Source of the DNA: Nitrosomonadales bacterium
Lineage (GTDB): Bacteria > Pseudomonadota > Gammaproteobacteria > Burkholderiales > Gallionellaceae
Reading direction: 5' to 3'
Assembly: GCA_016716325.1 (NCBI GenBank)
Contig: JADJWO010000001.1
Location: forward strand, 496,001-560,000
Length of the DNA stretch: 64,000 bases
Shown here: positions 1 to 9,843 of the stretch, piece after piece
How the letters are laid out: every line of letters starts with the position of its first letter
Numbering within the stretch: position 1 is the first letter of the stretch
Made by a program: the position numbers and the translations under genes
The notes under the pieces: generated by a model
Database searches by the model: none
The model's input: the letters and a program-made list of their open reading frames with translations, nothing else
What the model was told of the DNA's origin: nothing

Positions 1-555
1 CGCGATATAGGGAACCAGCGTCAGGTGCACATAGGCCACCTGATTGCGGCTTTTGCGCAAACCCATCTGCCGCGCGGCCTCGAGGAACGGCAACGATTCG
101 ATGTCGCCCACCGTGCCGCCGATCTCGACGATCGCCACGTCGGCCTTGCCGTCATGCGAAGCGGCCGCGCCGCGCTCGACGAAAGTCTGTATCTCGTTGG
201 TGATATGCGGGATCACCTGCACCGTCTTGCCCAGATACTCGCCGCGCCGCTCCTTGCGGATCACGCTTTCGTATATCTGTCCGGTGGTGAAATTGTTGGC
301 CTTGCGCATCTTGGCCGAGATGAATCGCTCGTAATGCCCCAGATCCAGGTCGGTTTCCGCGCCGTCTTCGGTGACGAACACCTCGCCGTGCTGGAACGGA
401 CTCATCGTCCCCGGATCGACGTTGATATAAGGATCGAGCTTGAGCATCGTCACCTTGAGCCCGCGCGATTCGAGGATGGCTGCCAGAGAAGCGGCGGCGA
501 TGCCTTTTCCCAAAGAAGAGACAACGCCGCCGGTGATAAAGATGTACTTGGTCAT
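1..555 (-). CDS. pyrG: CTP synthase, N-terminal part (gene runs off the left edge)
   Basis: The first 185 codons of CTP synthase, which makes CTP from UTP, ATP and glutamine in the cytoplasm. The reading starts MTKYIFITGGVVSSLGKG, the nucleotide-binding N-terminus of the synthetase domain, and continues through LDPYINVDPGTMSP, GEVFVTEDGAETDLDLGHYE and an IVEIGGTVGDIES segment, all typical of PyrG. The start is the ATG at 555 on the minus strand. The glutaminase half lies outside the window. It is divergent from acs, with about 150 bp between the two start codons, so promoters for both genes should lie there. The family assignment is near certain. Confidence 0.97.
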   Translation of the reverse strand, partial: MTKYIFITGGVVSSLGKGIAAASLAAILESRGLKVTMLKLDPYINVDPGTMSPFQHGEVFVTEDGAETDLDLGHYERFISAKMRKANNFTTGQIYESVIRKERRGEYLGKTVQVIPHITNEIQTFVERGAAASHDGKADVAIVEIGGTVGDIESLPFLEAARQMGLRKSRNQVAYVHLTLVPYIA

Positions 556-705
556 GGGGCGCGATGATACCGTAAAAGCGACTCCCATCAAAATTCCTGC
601 GCGTAATTTATCACGGCTCTGCGGTTGACTGAAAACCTCAAAAAAACTACATTGGATGGCAATGTAATTACATCCAGCACGCAGAACCGCCATTCAGGAG
701 TCAGC

Positions 706-2673
<1,968 letters not shown>

Positions 2674-3028
2674 CTCACGACCGGGTTTCGGTGAAGACTC
2701 ATGCCCGCCAAGGCGGGCGTTATGTCGGAGCCAAAACCCGGCCATACTGGAACAGTTGAGGGAAGTAATCAAATAGCTCACGACCGGATTTCGGTGAAGA
2801 CTCATGCCCGCCAAGGCGGGCGTTATGTCGGAGCCAAAACCCGGCCATACTCGAACAGTTGAGGGAAGTAATCAAATAGCTCACGACCGGGTTTCGGTGA
2901 AGACTCATGCCCGCCAAGGCGGGCGTTATGTCGGAGCCAAAACCATGCCATCCTTCCCCGCCAATCGGGCATCCGGATGAATCCCGCTTTTTTGCGGCAT
3001 CTCGCCTGATTATCTGACGTTATTTCGG

Positions 3029-3058
3029 TTGACCTTGCCATAGCCTCTCGGCTAACAT
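3029..3058 (+). promoter_or_regulatory. Sigma-70-like promoter before the mltD-type gene
   Basis: TTGACC (3029-3034) and TAACAT (3053-3058) are separated by 18 bp and lie about 35 bp before the proposed start codon. The hexamers are imperfect but the spacing fits. Confidence 0.4.
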
Positions 3059-3093
3059 CGCGCAAATCCGAATTTACTCTAGGAGTTGTGTCT

Positions 3094-4488
3094 GTGTCAT
3101 TGATCCGGCAGTTTTTTTCTGCATTGCTCGCCAGCGGAATTTTATTCTTCACCCCCTTCGCTCATGCAGACCAAGAACTGCTCGCACATGCGGATGAAAG
3201 CCTCGCACTCAGTACCTCGCTGCAAACTCCCTCGGCTCCGCTGTCCCTCACCTCGGCACGCAACATCAAACTCGATATCATCCCAGACGATGATGCCGTC
3301 ATGGGCGATCTGTGGGAACGCATCCGCAGCGGATTCGCGATGCGCGATCTTGACAGCACTCTGGTAGCCAGACATGAGCACTGGTATGCCAACCGCCCCG
3401 ATTACGTCGCGCGGATGACCGACCGGGCGCGCCTCTATCTTTACTACATCACCGGTGAAGTCGAACGGCGCGGCATGCCTAGCGAGATCGCCCTGTTGCC
3501 GATGATAGAGAGCGCTTTCAACCCCGGCGCCTACTCGACCAGCCGCGCATCCGGTATCTGGCAATTCATCCCGTCCACCGGCAAGAACTTCGGCATGCAG
3601 CAGAACTGGTGGTATGACGGCCGGCGCGATATCGTCAGCGCAACCAACGGTGCGCTCGATTACCTGCAGAAACTGCACGACATGTTCGGAGACTGGGAAC
3701 TGGCACTGGCTGCCTACAACTGGGGCGAGGGCGCCGTACAGCGCGCGCAGGAACGCAACCGGAGGCGCGGGCTACCGGTGAATTACACCAGCCTGAAGAT
3801 GCCGAATGAAACGCGCAACTATGTACCCAAATTGCTGGCCATCAAAAACATCATCGCGAATCCGGCCAGCTTTGGCCTGGTATTGCAGGACATCCCCAAC
3901 AAACCGTATTTTGCCGCTGTTTCCACCGCTCACCATATCGATGTGGAACTGGCCGCGCAGCTGGCGGACATCTCGGTGGAGGAATTCACCGCACTCAACC
4001 CCGCGCACAACCGTCCGGTGATCCTGCAGGACAACAGCGACCTGATCCTGCTGCCGATCGACAAGATGGAAACCTTCCGCGCGAATCTGGAAGCATATGA
4101 CAAGCCGCTGGTCAGCTGGCAGGCCTACCAACCCAAAAAAGGCGAACGCCTTGACCGGCTGGCCCCGCGTCTGGGACTTTCCGTTGAAAAACTGAAATCG
4201 GTGAACGGCCTGTCACGCCGCTCGAACATCAGTACCGGGCAGACCCTGCTGGTTCCCATCAATGGCGAAGAGAGCGAAACGGACGACGAGTTCACGGCTT
4301 TCAACATGCATCTCTCCCCCACCAATGACCGTGGACGCGCAATCAAACACAGGGTACGCAAGGGCGAGACGTTGTCACAGATCGCGCGCCGCTATCATGT
4401 CAGCATCGCCAAGCTGAAAAGATGGAATGGTTCTTTGAAAAGGATCAGGGTAGGCCAGGTTATCCGCCTGTCGGGATCCGGCGGTTGA
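3094..4488 (+). CDS. mltD: Membrane-bound lytic murein transglycosylase D-like, with LysM repeats
   Basis: A peptidoglycan-cleaving enzyme of the envelope. An N-terminal signal peptide (hydrophobic stretch ending near FAHADQ) is followed by an SLT domain at roughly residues 100-230 with the catalytic-Glu region MIESAFNPGAYS, then SGIWQFIPSTG and LAAYNWGEG. Two clear LysM repeats follow: one beginning YQPKKGERLDRLA and one beginning HRVRKGETLSQIARRY; a third degenerate one may precede them. The GTG at 3094 is preferred because AGGAG (3081-3085) is 8 bases upstream; GTG 3088 is too close. There is no obvious lipobox, unlike E. coli MltD. It converges with yqjK. Confidence 0.9.
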   Translation: MSLIRQFFSALLASGILFFTPFAHADQELLAHADESLALSTSLQTPSAPLSLTSARNIKLDIIPDDDAVMGDLWERIRSGFAMRDLDSTLVARHEHWYANRPDYVARMTDRARLYLYYITGEVERRGMPSEIALLPMIESAFNPGAYSTSRASGIWQFIPSTGKNFGMQQNWWYDGRRDIVSATNGALDYLQKLHDMFGDWELALAAYNWGEGAVQRAQERNRRRGLPVNYTSLKMPNETRNYVPKLLAIKNIIANPASFGLVLQDIPNKPYFAAVSTAHHIDVELAAQLADISVEEFTALNPAHNRPVILQDNSDLILLPIDKMETFRANLEAYDKPLVSWQAYQPKKGERLDRLAPRLGLSVEKLKSVNGLSRRSNISTGQTLLVPINGEESETDDEFTAFNMHLSPTNDRGRAIKHRVRKGETLSQIARRYHVSIAKLKRWNGSLKRIRVGQVIRLSGSGG

Positions 4489-4547
4489 TATAGAAAGCGT
4501 CGATTCGGTAGTCGTACCGGATGGACGCTACGCCGCGTGAGCGCACC

Positions 4548-4844
4548 TCACGAAGACAAGTGACGCGAAGCAAACCTTTCGGAAAACGCGGCAAAATAGC
4601 GATATCCCTTCCATACCAGCCAGCCGCTCCGCAACAAGCCAACGACGCCATGGCGGCGGATCACGAACAGCATCACCGCACCCGCCACCAGCACCGGCCT
4701 GGCGCGCAGATAATTCAGCACAGCCAAGCCACGGTCGGCGAATGCCAGAGGTGTTTGCCAGCGCGCGCCGACCCCGGCCACTTCTTCGCGCTGCGCGGAA
4801 ATCTTCGCCAGCAATTCGCTGCGACGCTGCATCACATCGGCCAT
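4548..4844 (-). CDS. YqjK-like protein
   Basis: A 98-residue protein matching the pattern of YqjK: a short charged N-terminus (MADVMQRRSELLAKISAQR), then a hydrophobic segment around VLVAGAVMLFVI and a basic, aromatic C-terminus. It is the third gene of a yqjD-yqjE-yqjK set, 4 bp after the yqjE stop. The ATG at 4844 is chosen because it matches the family N-terminus. An in-frame ATG at 4865 would overlap yqjE by 17 bp. The function of the family is unknown; it is an inner-membrane-associated small protein. Confidence 0.7.
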   Translation of the reverse strand: MADVMQRRSELLAKISAQREEVAGVGARWQTPLAFADRGLAVLNYLRARPVLVAGAVMLFVIRRHGVVGLLRSGWLVWKGYRYFAAFSERFASRHLSS

Positions 4845-4848
4845 TTTT

Positions 4849-5232
4849 CTATTCGCGGTCGGCATCGAGATGCTCACGATCTTTGGCCAACTCGGCCAGA
4901 CTGACGGAAAACAATCTTGATTTTTCCTGCAACATGCGGTGCAGCAATGCCCCAATGAGGGTGCCGGCCGTAATGAAAAGCACACTCATCACGGCAGTCA
5001 CCACAAGCCGGTGTTCATCCCAGAACAACAGCACGATGAACAACGTCAGCAGCAACGCGCCTACACCGAAACAGAATAACGCCAGCAGAGCAAGGAGCAG
5101 CATCTGCGAGAGACGCAGACGCTCCTCCTGCCACTCGTTCGCCAGCAACTCGAGCCGCGTCGAAGCGATAGAAACCAGCGTGGAAAGCAACTGTCTGGCA
5201 GATGCCATCAGTCCTTGACCAGCCTCCGACAT
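4849..5232 (-). CDS. YqjE / phage-holin-superfamily membrane protein
   Basis: A protein of about 127 residues with two membrane segments (around LLLALLALFCFGVGALLL and a second near TAVMSVLFITAGTLIGALL) between charged ends, the layout of YqjE (holin superfamily III). The start is uncertain: ATG 5232 or the adjacent GTG 5235, which touches the yqjD stop codon. It is the middle gene of yqjDEK. In enterobacteria the set is stress related and YqjD binds ribosomes at the membrane; a similar role here is inference. Confidence 0.8.
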   Translation of the reverse strand: MSEAGQGLMASARQLLSTLVSIASTRLELLANEWQEERLRLSQMLLLALLALFCFGVGALLLTLFIVLLFWDEHRLVVTAVMSVLFITAGTLIGALLHRMLQEKSRLFSVSLAELAKDREHLDADRE

Positions 5233-5235
5233 CAC

Positions 5236-5565
5236 TTAGCGACCGCGCCCGATCAGCATCCCGACGACCAAACCGACGCTCGCAGCGATTCCCACCGCAT
5301 ACCAAGGATTCTCGTGCACATACTCATCAGTCGCCTTGGCCGCCTGCTTCGTTGTCTCGATCACAGCCTCTTCCGCTTCCAGCAGCCGTTCCTTGGCAAC
5401 AGCGAGATTCTTCTGGATGCGCTCACGCACAGCAGCCACTTTTTCGCCAGCCTGTCCGGCGGTTGCATGCAACAGCTCTTCCGCGTCATTCACCACTGCG
5501 CGCATGTCCTGCGCGAGTTTTTCCTTGCTGACATCCCTTGTCACGCTTACCGACTTGGTGCTCAT
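5236..5565 (-). CDS. ElaB/YqjD family (DUF883) membrane-anchored protein
   Basis: 109 residues. A long charged helical region rich in E, K and A (from KEKLAQDMRAVVNDAEELL onward) ends in HENPWYAVG and a C-terminal membrane anchor with a glycine-rich stretch ending GMLIGRGR. This is the DUF883 (ElaB/YqjD) signature. The E. coli relatives are tail-anchored inner-membrane proteins that bind stationary-phase ribosomes. It is the first gene of the yqjDEK operon. An AGGAG-type site (from AAAAGGAGTGGATC) precedes the ATG at 5565. The 120 bp between this gene and the ABC ATPase gene hold no recognisable gene. Confidence 0.88.
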   Translation of the reverse strand: MSTKSVSVTRDVSKEKLAQDMRAVVNDAEELLHATAGQAGEKVAAVRERIQKNLAVAKERLLEAEEAVIETTKQAAKATDEYVHENPWYAVGIAASVGLVVGMLIGRGR

Positions 5566-5687
5566 GATCCACTCCTTTTAGTAGTAACTGAAAGATTTGC
5601 AACCAGTACCCGGAAACATCCAGAAAGCTTCCAGATACCCCTGCCTCTTTTTAAACCAATTACCTATCCCCGTCAACCGAAGTACCG

Positions 5688-7670
5688 TTATCGCGTGTAT
5701 AAATGACACCGGACTGCATGCGCCGATGACAACATGGCTTCTTCGGGATAGGCACGGCGACAACGTTCGTCCGCCTGCGGACAACGCGGCGCAAAATGGC
5801 AACCGGGGGGAGGGTTCGCCGGCGATGGCAGATCGCCCTCCAGCCGGATGAATTTCCGGCCCTTGGTGTCTATGCGCGGCACAGCCGACAACAATGCCTG
5901 CGAGTAAGGATGTTGGGGATTGTGCATCACCTCTTCCGTCGTGCCCCGTTCGACGATACGTCCCAGATACATCACACATACTTCATGCGCGAGATATTCG
6001 ACTACCGCCAGATTGTGTGTGATGAACAGGTAGCTCAACGCCAGCTCATCCTGTAGCGACTTCAGCAGGTTCAGTATCTGCGCCTGCACCGATACATCCA
6101 GCGCCGAAGTCGGCTCGTCGCAGATCAGCAGTCTGGGCGACACCGCCAGCGCGCGCGCGATGGCAATACGTTGCCGTTGTCCGCCGGAGAACTCGTGCGG
6201 ATAGCGCCACTTGCTGTCGCGCGCCAGCCCCACCTTGTCCAGCAGCTCATCGATATGTACCTGACGCGCAGCGCTGTCGCCGCCGATGCCGAGCGCACTC
6301 ATACCCTCTTCCAGTATCTCCGCCACGCGCATCTTGGGATTCAGCGAGGCATAGGGATCCTGGAACACCATCTGCATCCCGGCATAATGTCTCGCACCAT
6401 CCAGTGTTACGCCATCGAACATTACCTGTCCTGCAGTCGGCCTGTTCAAATTCAGCAACGCCTTGCCCAGCGTCGTCTTGCCGCAGCCCGACTCCCCCAC
6501 CAGTGCCAGCGTGCGTCCCTGCGGTATCTCCAGGGAAACGCCATCCACCGCCTTCACCTGCCCCACCGTGTGCTGCAGCAAACCCTTGCGGATCGGGAAA
6601 TGAACGCGCAAGTCGGCGACTTGCAGAAGAGGATTCAGGATACGGGATACAGGATTCGGGGATCCCTCCTCCGCAAGCATGCGGGAGGTGCCAGTTTCTG
6701 TATCCCGTATCCTGTATCCCGCATCCCGATAAAGATGGCACCGTACCCCCTTCCCATCGATAACCGTCCACTCCGGCGCCTGCTCATGGCACAACATCCA
6801 TGCCCGGTCGCAACGCGGCGCGAAACGACAGCCCTCCGTGATGCCGTCCAACGGCGGCACACTGCCCGGAATAGCCACCAATGGTTTTCCGCTGTGGCTT
6901 GCATCCGGCAAGGCAGCAAACAATTTCCGGGTATACGGATGCAACGGCTGCTCGAACAATTGTTCACGCGTCGCCTGCTCCACGATCTGCCCGGCATACA
7001 TCACGCCGACGCGGTGTGCATTCTCCGCCACCACACCCAGGTCGTGCGTGATGAGAAGCACCCCCATGCCGCTCTGCCGCTGTGTCTCGCGTAGCAGTTG
7101 CAGCACCTGCGCCTGTATCGTTACATCCAGTGCGGTGGTCGGCTCGTCGGCGATGAGTAGTTCTGGTTCTCCCGCCAGCGCCATCGCGATCATCACGCGC
7201 TGCTTCATGCCGCCAGACATCTGGAACGGATACTCATGCACACGCCGCGCCGCGTCCGGGATGCCCACCTGCTCCAGCAAATCGATACTACGTGCAAGCG
7301 CGGCGTTACCCTGCAAATCCTTGTGCAGCGCCAGCGATTCAGAGATCTGCTCTCCTACCGTCATCACCGGATTCAGGCTCAGCCCCGGCTCCTGGAAGAT
7401 CATCGCCATCCTGCCGCCGCGCACCTCGCGCATGTCACGTTCGGCAAGTTCGAACAAAGACACGTCTCCCAGCTTCGCGGATCCGCTTGCGTTCTCCACC
7501 CCGTCCGGTAGCAACCGCATCAATGACAGCGCCGACATCGACTTGCCGCAACCCGATTCGCCGAGCAGTGCGAAAGTCTCGCCAGCCTCGATGTCGAACG
7601 AGATGCCATTGACGATGGCCGCACCGCTGTGCAAAGAAGTGATGAGAGATCGAACAGAAAGGATAGGCAT
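5688..7670 (-). CDS. Oligopeptide/microcin-type ABC transporter ATPase, two fused nucleotide-binding domains (YejF-like)
   Basis: 660 residues carrying two complete ABC ATPase domains of the DppD/DppF type, as in YejF. Domain 1 has Walker A GESGCGKS (37-44), signature MSGGMKQR and Walker B LLIADEPT, then the oligopeptide-type C-terminal RFAPRC motif. Domain 2 has GESGCGKT, FSGGQRQR and LLICDEPT, and ends with another FAPRCPQ motif. It would power import of peptides or similar substrates together with permeases and a binding protein that are not in this window. Unusually, residues about 314-347 in the linker are encoded by a palindromic repeat element (see separate entry) yet the frame stays open. 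Confidence 0.92.
   Translation of the reverse strand: MPILSVRSLITSLHSGAAIVNGISFDIEAGETFALLGESGCGKSMSALSLMRLLPDGVENASGSAKLGDVSLFELAERDMREVRGGRMAMIFQEPGLSLNPVMTVGEQISESLALHKDLQGNAALARSIDLLEQVGIPDAARRVHEYPFQMSGGMKQRVMIAMALAGEPELLIADEPTTALDVTIQAQVLQLLRETQRQSGMGVLLITHDLGVVAENAHRVGVMYAGQIVEQATREQLFEQPLHPYTRKLFAALPDASHSGKPLVAIPGSVPPLDGITEGCRFAPRCDRAWMLCHEQAPEWTVIDGKGVRCHLYRDAGYRIRDTETGTSRMLAEEGSPNPVSRILNPLLQVADLRVHFPIRKGLLQHTVGQVKAVDGVSLEIPQGRTLALVGESGCGKTTLGKALLNLNRPTAGQVMFDGVTLDGARHYAGMQMVFQDPYASLNPKMRVAEILEEGMSALGIGGDSAARQVHIDELLDKVGLARDSKWRYPHEFSGGQRQRIAIARALAVSPRLLICDEPTSALDVSVQAQILNLLKSLQDELALSYLFITHNLAVVEYLAHEVCVMYLGRIVERGTTEEVMHNPQHPYSQALLSAVPRIDTKGRKFIRLEGDLPSPANPPPGCHFAPRCPQADERCRRAYPEEAMLSSAHAVRCHLYTR
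6631..6730. repeat. Nested inverted-repeat element inside the ABC ATPase coding sequence
   Basis: A perfect 17-bp inverted repeat (arms 6636-6652 and 6698-6714, built on GGATACGGGATACAG) surrounds an imperfect GC hairpin (6665-6688). Short motifs of the GATACGGGATACAGGAT type are iterated at both ends. The structure is REP/MITE-like. It lies exactly in the linker between the two ATPase domains and is translated in frame. No other copy was noticed in this window. Confidence 0.8.
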
Positions 7671-7800
7671 ATGGATGTGTATTGTATGAGGAATGCATCA
7701 ATTGCCAAACCATAATGCCAAGCAGACAACGCGGCATCCATAGATGCAGGAAAAAACGTGGCCTGAGCCCGCTCCGGTTTAGTCGCAAAGAAACAATTTC

Positions 7801-8065
7801 CGACATCCTGCGGCACACGCGCCAATGCATGGGCTCATTGTTCAGTCGTACAGCTTGATGAGCTTGTGGATGCGTCAAACTGCATCACTGATAAACGCAG
7901 TCGGATGAATCGCAGCCTAGCCATGAATCGACGGGAAAGGCTTGGGAATGAAAGTCCCAAAAAAGTCCCAGTGGAAAGAAAAATGGGTTAGATCATATTT
8001 GACCTAACCCATTGATTATATGGCGCGCCCGAAGAGATTCGAACTCCTGACCCCTTGGTTCGTAG
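7801..8065. repeat. Left copy of the island-end repeat: integrase 3' remnant plus 45 bp of tRNA-Arg 3' end
   Basis: This segment matches 31286-31547 nearly base for base. It carries the integrase C-terminal coding end (reading HCSV..LDELVDASNC), a conserved stem-loop (AATGGGTTA at 7982 and TAACCCATT at 8005), and at 8021-8065 the last 45 bp of the tRNA-Arg gene (identical to 31503-31547) before homology stops. The tRNA fragment is the displaced attachment site. Because the integrase remnant lies outside that site, an earlier related element probably sat to its left. The 130 bp from 7671 to 7800 hold no gene that I can recognise. Confidence 0.9.
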
Positions 8066-8172
8066 TTCCAAACTGAAAGCGTATCCATATGATTATTAAC
8101 CGATAATGCCGTGGCGACCGTTGCAACTGTTGCACCACAATGCATAACCGTTCATAACTGATTTACGCAAAA

Positions 8173-8227
8173 GTCACGCACAAAACACTAAGGCCTGGGT
8201 AGTCATTGTCACGCACAAATCACTAAG
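8173..8227. repeat. Pair of 20-bp direct repeats near the left element end
   Basis: GTCACGCACAAAACACTAAG (8173-8192) and the same sequence with one change (8208-8227) are 35 bp apart, start to start, about 110 bp inside the left attachment site. The position suits arm-type integrase or excisionase binding sites, but this is inference. Confidence 0.6.
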
Positions 8228-8246
8228 CCCCACCCTTCCTATTCAC

Positions 8247-8672
8247 TCAAAATGGCTCAGCGCGCGCTATTTCCAGCAGTTCCTCGTCGCTCATAGCCTC
8301 AAGTCTGGAGAGATAGGCTTTGCCGCTATCGGTCACATCAACCGTGTGCCGTTCTGGGCTATAAAACCCGCACATCTTCGCGATCTCACGCCAGCCTGCT
8401 ATGACCGTGGCGGGGTCGTTCTTAAGTTTCGCCACATGGATGGCATCCTGAAGCTCCAGAAGCACCTCTGCGCGCGTTAAATCGAGCTCTCTGGCGGTCT
8501 GTGCCTCGCGCACGGCTAGAGCGGCTAAAACCTTATGATTTCTTAACAGCAGCGAGCCGGTAACATGGGCCGAGGATACAGCGAACCCCGCTCTTCGCGC
8601 GGCGTCCGAAGCGCAGCGGCTGATGGAATATTCTTCGACAAAACGGGCTTGGCGGGCTGTAAGTTTCTGCAT
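8247..8672 (-). CDS. Terminase small subunit-like protein (orphan)
   Basis: 141 residues. The N-terminus LTARQARFVEEY, then ASDAARRAGF, is the helix-turn-helix opening of phage terminase small subunits (Terminase_2/XtmA type). The middle (ELDLTRAEVLLELQDAIHVA) is the usual helical region and WREIAKMCGFYSPE is also typical. TerS recognises packaging sites on phage DNA. There is no large subunit, portal or capsid gene anywhere near. ATG 8672 is preferred because GGGAG lies 9 bases upstream; an in-frame start at 8705 has no such site. An orphan TerS is a hallmark of packaging-hijacking phage satellites, which is why it matters here. Confidence 0.8.
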   Translation of the reverse strand: MQKLTARQARFVEEYSISRCASDAARRAGFAVSSAHVTGSLLLRNHKVLAALAVREAQTARELDLTRAEVLLELQDAIHVAKLKNDPATVIAGWREIAKMCGFYSPERHTVDVTDSGKAYLSRLEAMSDEELLEIARAEPF

Positions 8673-8976
8673 GGCTGACAACTCCCTTCTTCGCACACAG
8701 ATCATCGTTCGAAGTGCTTCGTGCGATGTGCGGATTATACCGCTAATACCATGTATTGTATGGGTTTATATGAGCATCCGCTGGCAGCATCCAAAGCATA
8801 AATCCTGCTCAGATTGCTATGTGATGCGCCCGCTTATGCTTTTTCGATGACTCTGGCAACATCGCCGCGACACTCAGAGCACAAACCCACCAACAGGTCG
8901 TGCGCTACTACGAGAAGCACTAAGTGGACGGGCATTATCGGGGGGGGCTGTTAGTGCGGATGATGCTGGATATGAC

Positions 8977-9531
8977 ATGTTGCTTGCAAGTGCTGTATCG
9001 CAGAATGAGTTGTATATCTGTGATTGGCTGATGCAGCATGGGGCGATGCTTGCGCATGAATCGAGCAAAGTTGTGCTGTATAACGATAACTCGGCACTCC
9101 TGCAAAAGTTGATTGATTACACACCAAATGGTTTGAGTGCATTTGTTAAACTTAACAATTTATGGTTGGAGTCAATTGCCACCGGAGCTAAACGTTGTGA
9201 ACCTATTATCGCAAGAGCGATGCTCCACACTGCATCATCCACAGACCGAGTTAAAACTCCAAATGGGTATTGTGTGCAGCTTTGTATCGCTGCGCGATAT
9301 GGATTTATTGATGAGTTTGAGAATCTGGTTCTCAAGGGGGCAGACCCCAACGAGAGCCTCGACGCGTTTTCGTTAGAAAATATGCCGCTTGTTTGGGCAG
9401 TACATTATAGGCAATTAGCCATATGTCTTCGTTTGCTAGCGCTAGGGGCCAAGATTGCACCTATATCATTATTGGCCAACCTATCTGACCGAGAATGGTT
9501 CTATAAAAATGTACTAGATGAAAATCTTTAA
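8977..9531 (+). CDS. Ankyrin-repeat-like protein, possibly 5'-truncated
   Basis: 184 residues with repeat-like helical pairs reminiscent of ankyrin repeats, for example LLASAVSQNELYICDWLMQHGA, and a later VQLCIAARYGFIDEFENLVLKGADPN, where GADPN is the classic turn. The reading frame stays open upstream of the ATG (through SGGAVSADDAGYD, at about 8920-8976, across a run of eight G) without a good start codon or ribosome site, so the N-terminus may have been lost. The sequence is AT-richer than its neighbours. The 300 bp between 8673 and 8976 contain no other convincing gene. The role is unknown; ankyrin proteins usually mediate protein contacts. Confidence 0.55.
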   Translation: MLLASAVSQNELYICDWLMQHGAMLAHESSKVVLYNDNSALLQKLIDYTPNGLSAFVKLNNLWLESIATGAKRCEPIIARAMLHTASSTDRVKTPNGYCVQLCIAARYGFIDEFENLVLKGADPNESLDAFSLENMPLVWAVHYRQLAICLRLLALGAKIAPISLLANLSDREWFYKNVLDENL

Positions 9532-9669
9532 ATCTAGTAATTTCAATATCAGCCACCACAAACATCAGTAATGAACCGCTCCGACCCCATAACAGCATTG
9601 CAATCTCACGCCAAGGCTTCAAGCTCTGTTGTTTTGCGCAGGTCGGATTACCCAGTTTGCGTAAGCCTA

Positions 9670-9737
9670 ACTACCCAGAGTGATATGGCATATTTCCCGT
9701 ACTGGGCAACACAGTACAGCAAAATCTGATGGGTAGT
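9670..9737. repeat. Foldback sequence: nested inverted repeats
   Basis: ACTACCCA (9670-9677) pairs with TGGGTAGT (9730-9737), and inside it GTACTG (9699-9704) pairs with CAGTAC (9712-9717). It lies in the 310-bp gene-free stretch 9532-9843. It could be a degenerate miniature element or part of the control region of the next gene. Confidence 0.45.
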
Positions 9738-9760
9738 CTTAATCGCGCAGTATGGGTAAT

Positions 9761-9776
9761 TTGATGCGCGCATCAA
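9761..9776. promoter_or_regulatory. Perfect 16-bp palindrome, candidate operator
   Basis: TTGATGCGCGCATCAA lies about 70 bp before the ATG at 9844. The outer half-sites look like FNR half-sites, but the spacing is 6 rather than 4, so an FNR site is not claimed. A dimeric repressor operator is plausible. Confidence 0.4.
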
Positions 9777-9843
9777 CGCCCAGAGTCTATCCGTTGACGT
9801 TTCCACAAACGTCTGCCACAGTGCTGACGTAGGGAGAATGACC

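Noticed and set aside
8021..8065. tRNA-like sequence at the left element end
   Set aside because: It holds only the 3' 45 bases of tRNA-Arg; the acceptor 5' strand and D arm are missing, so it is an attachment-site fragment and not a gene.
8870..8922. A short frame ending VVRYYEKH before the ankyrin-like gene
   Set aside because: It looks like a protein tail but is too short to identify; it may be a remnant of a lost gene.
9761..9776. TTGATGCGCGCATCAA as an FNR site
   Set aside because: FNR sites have 4 bases between half-sites; this has 6.
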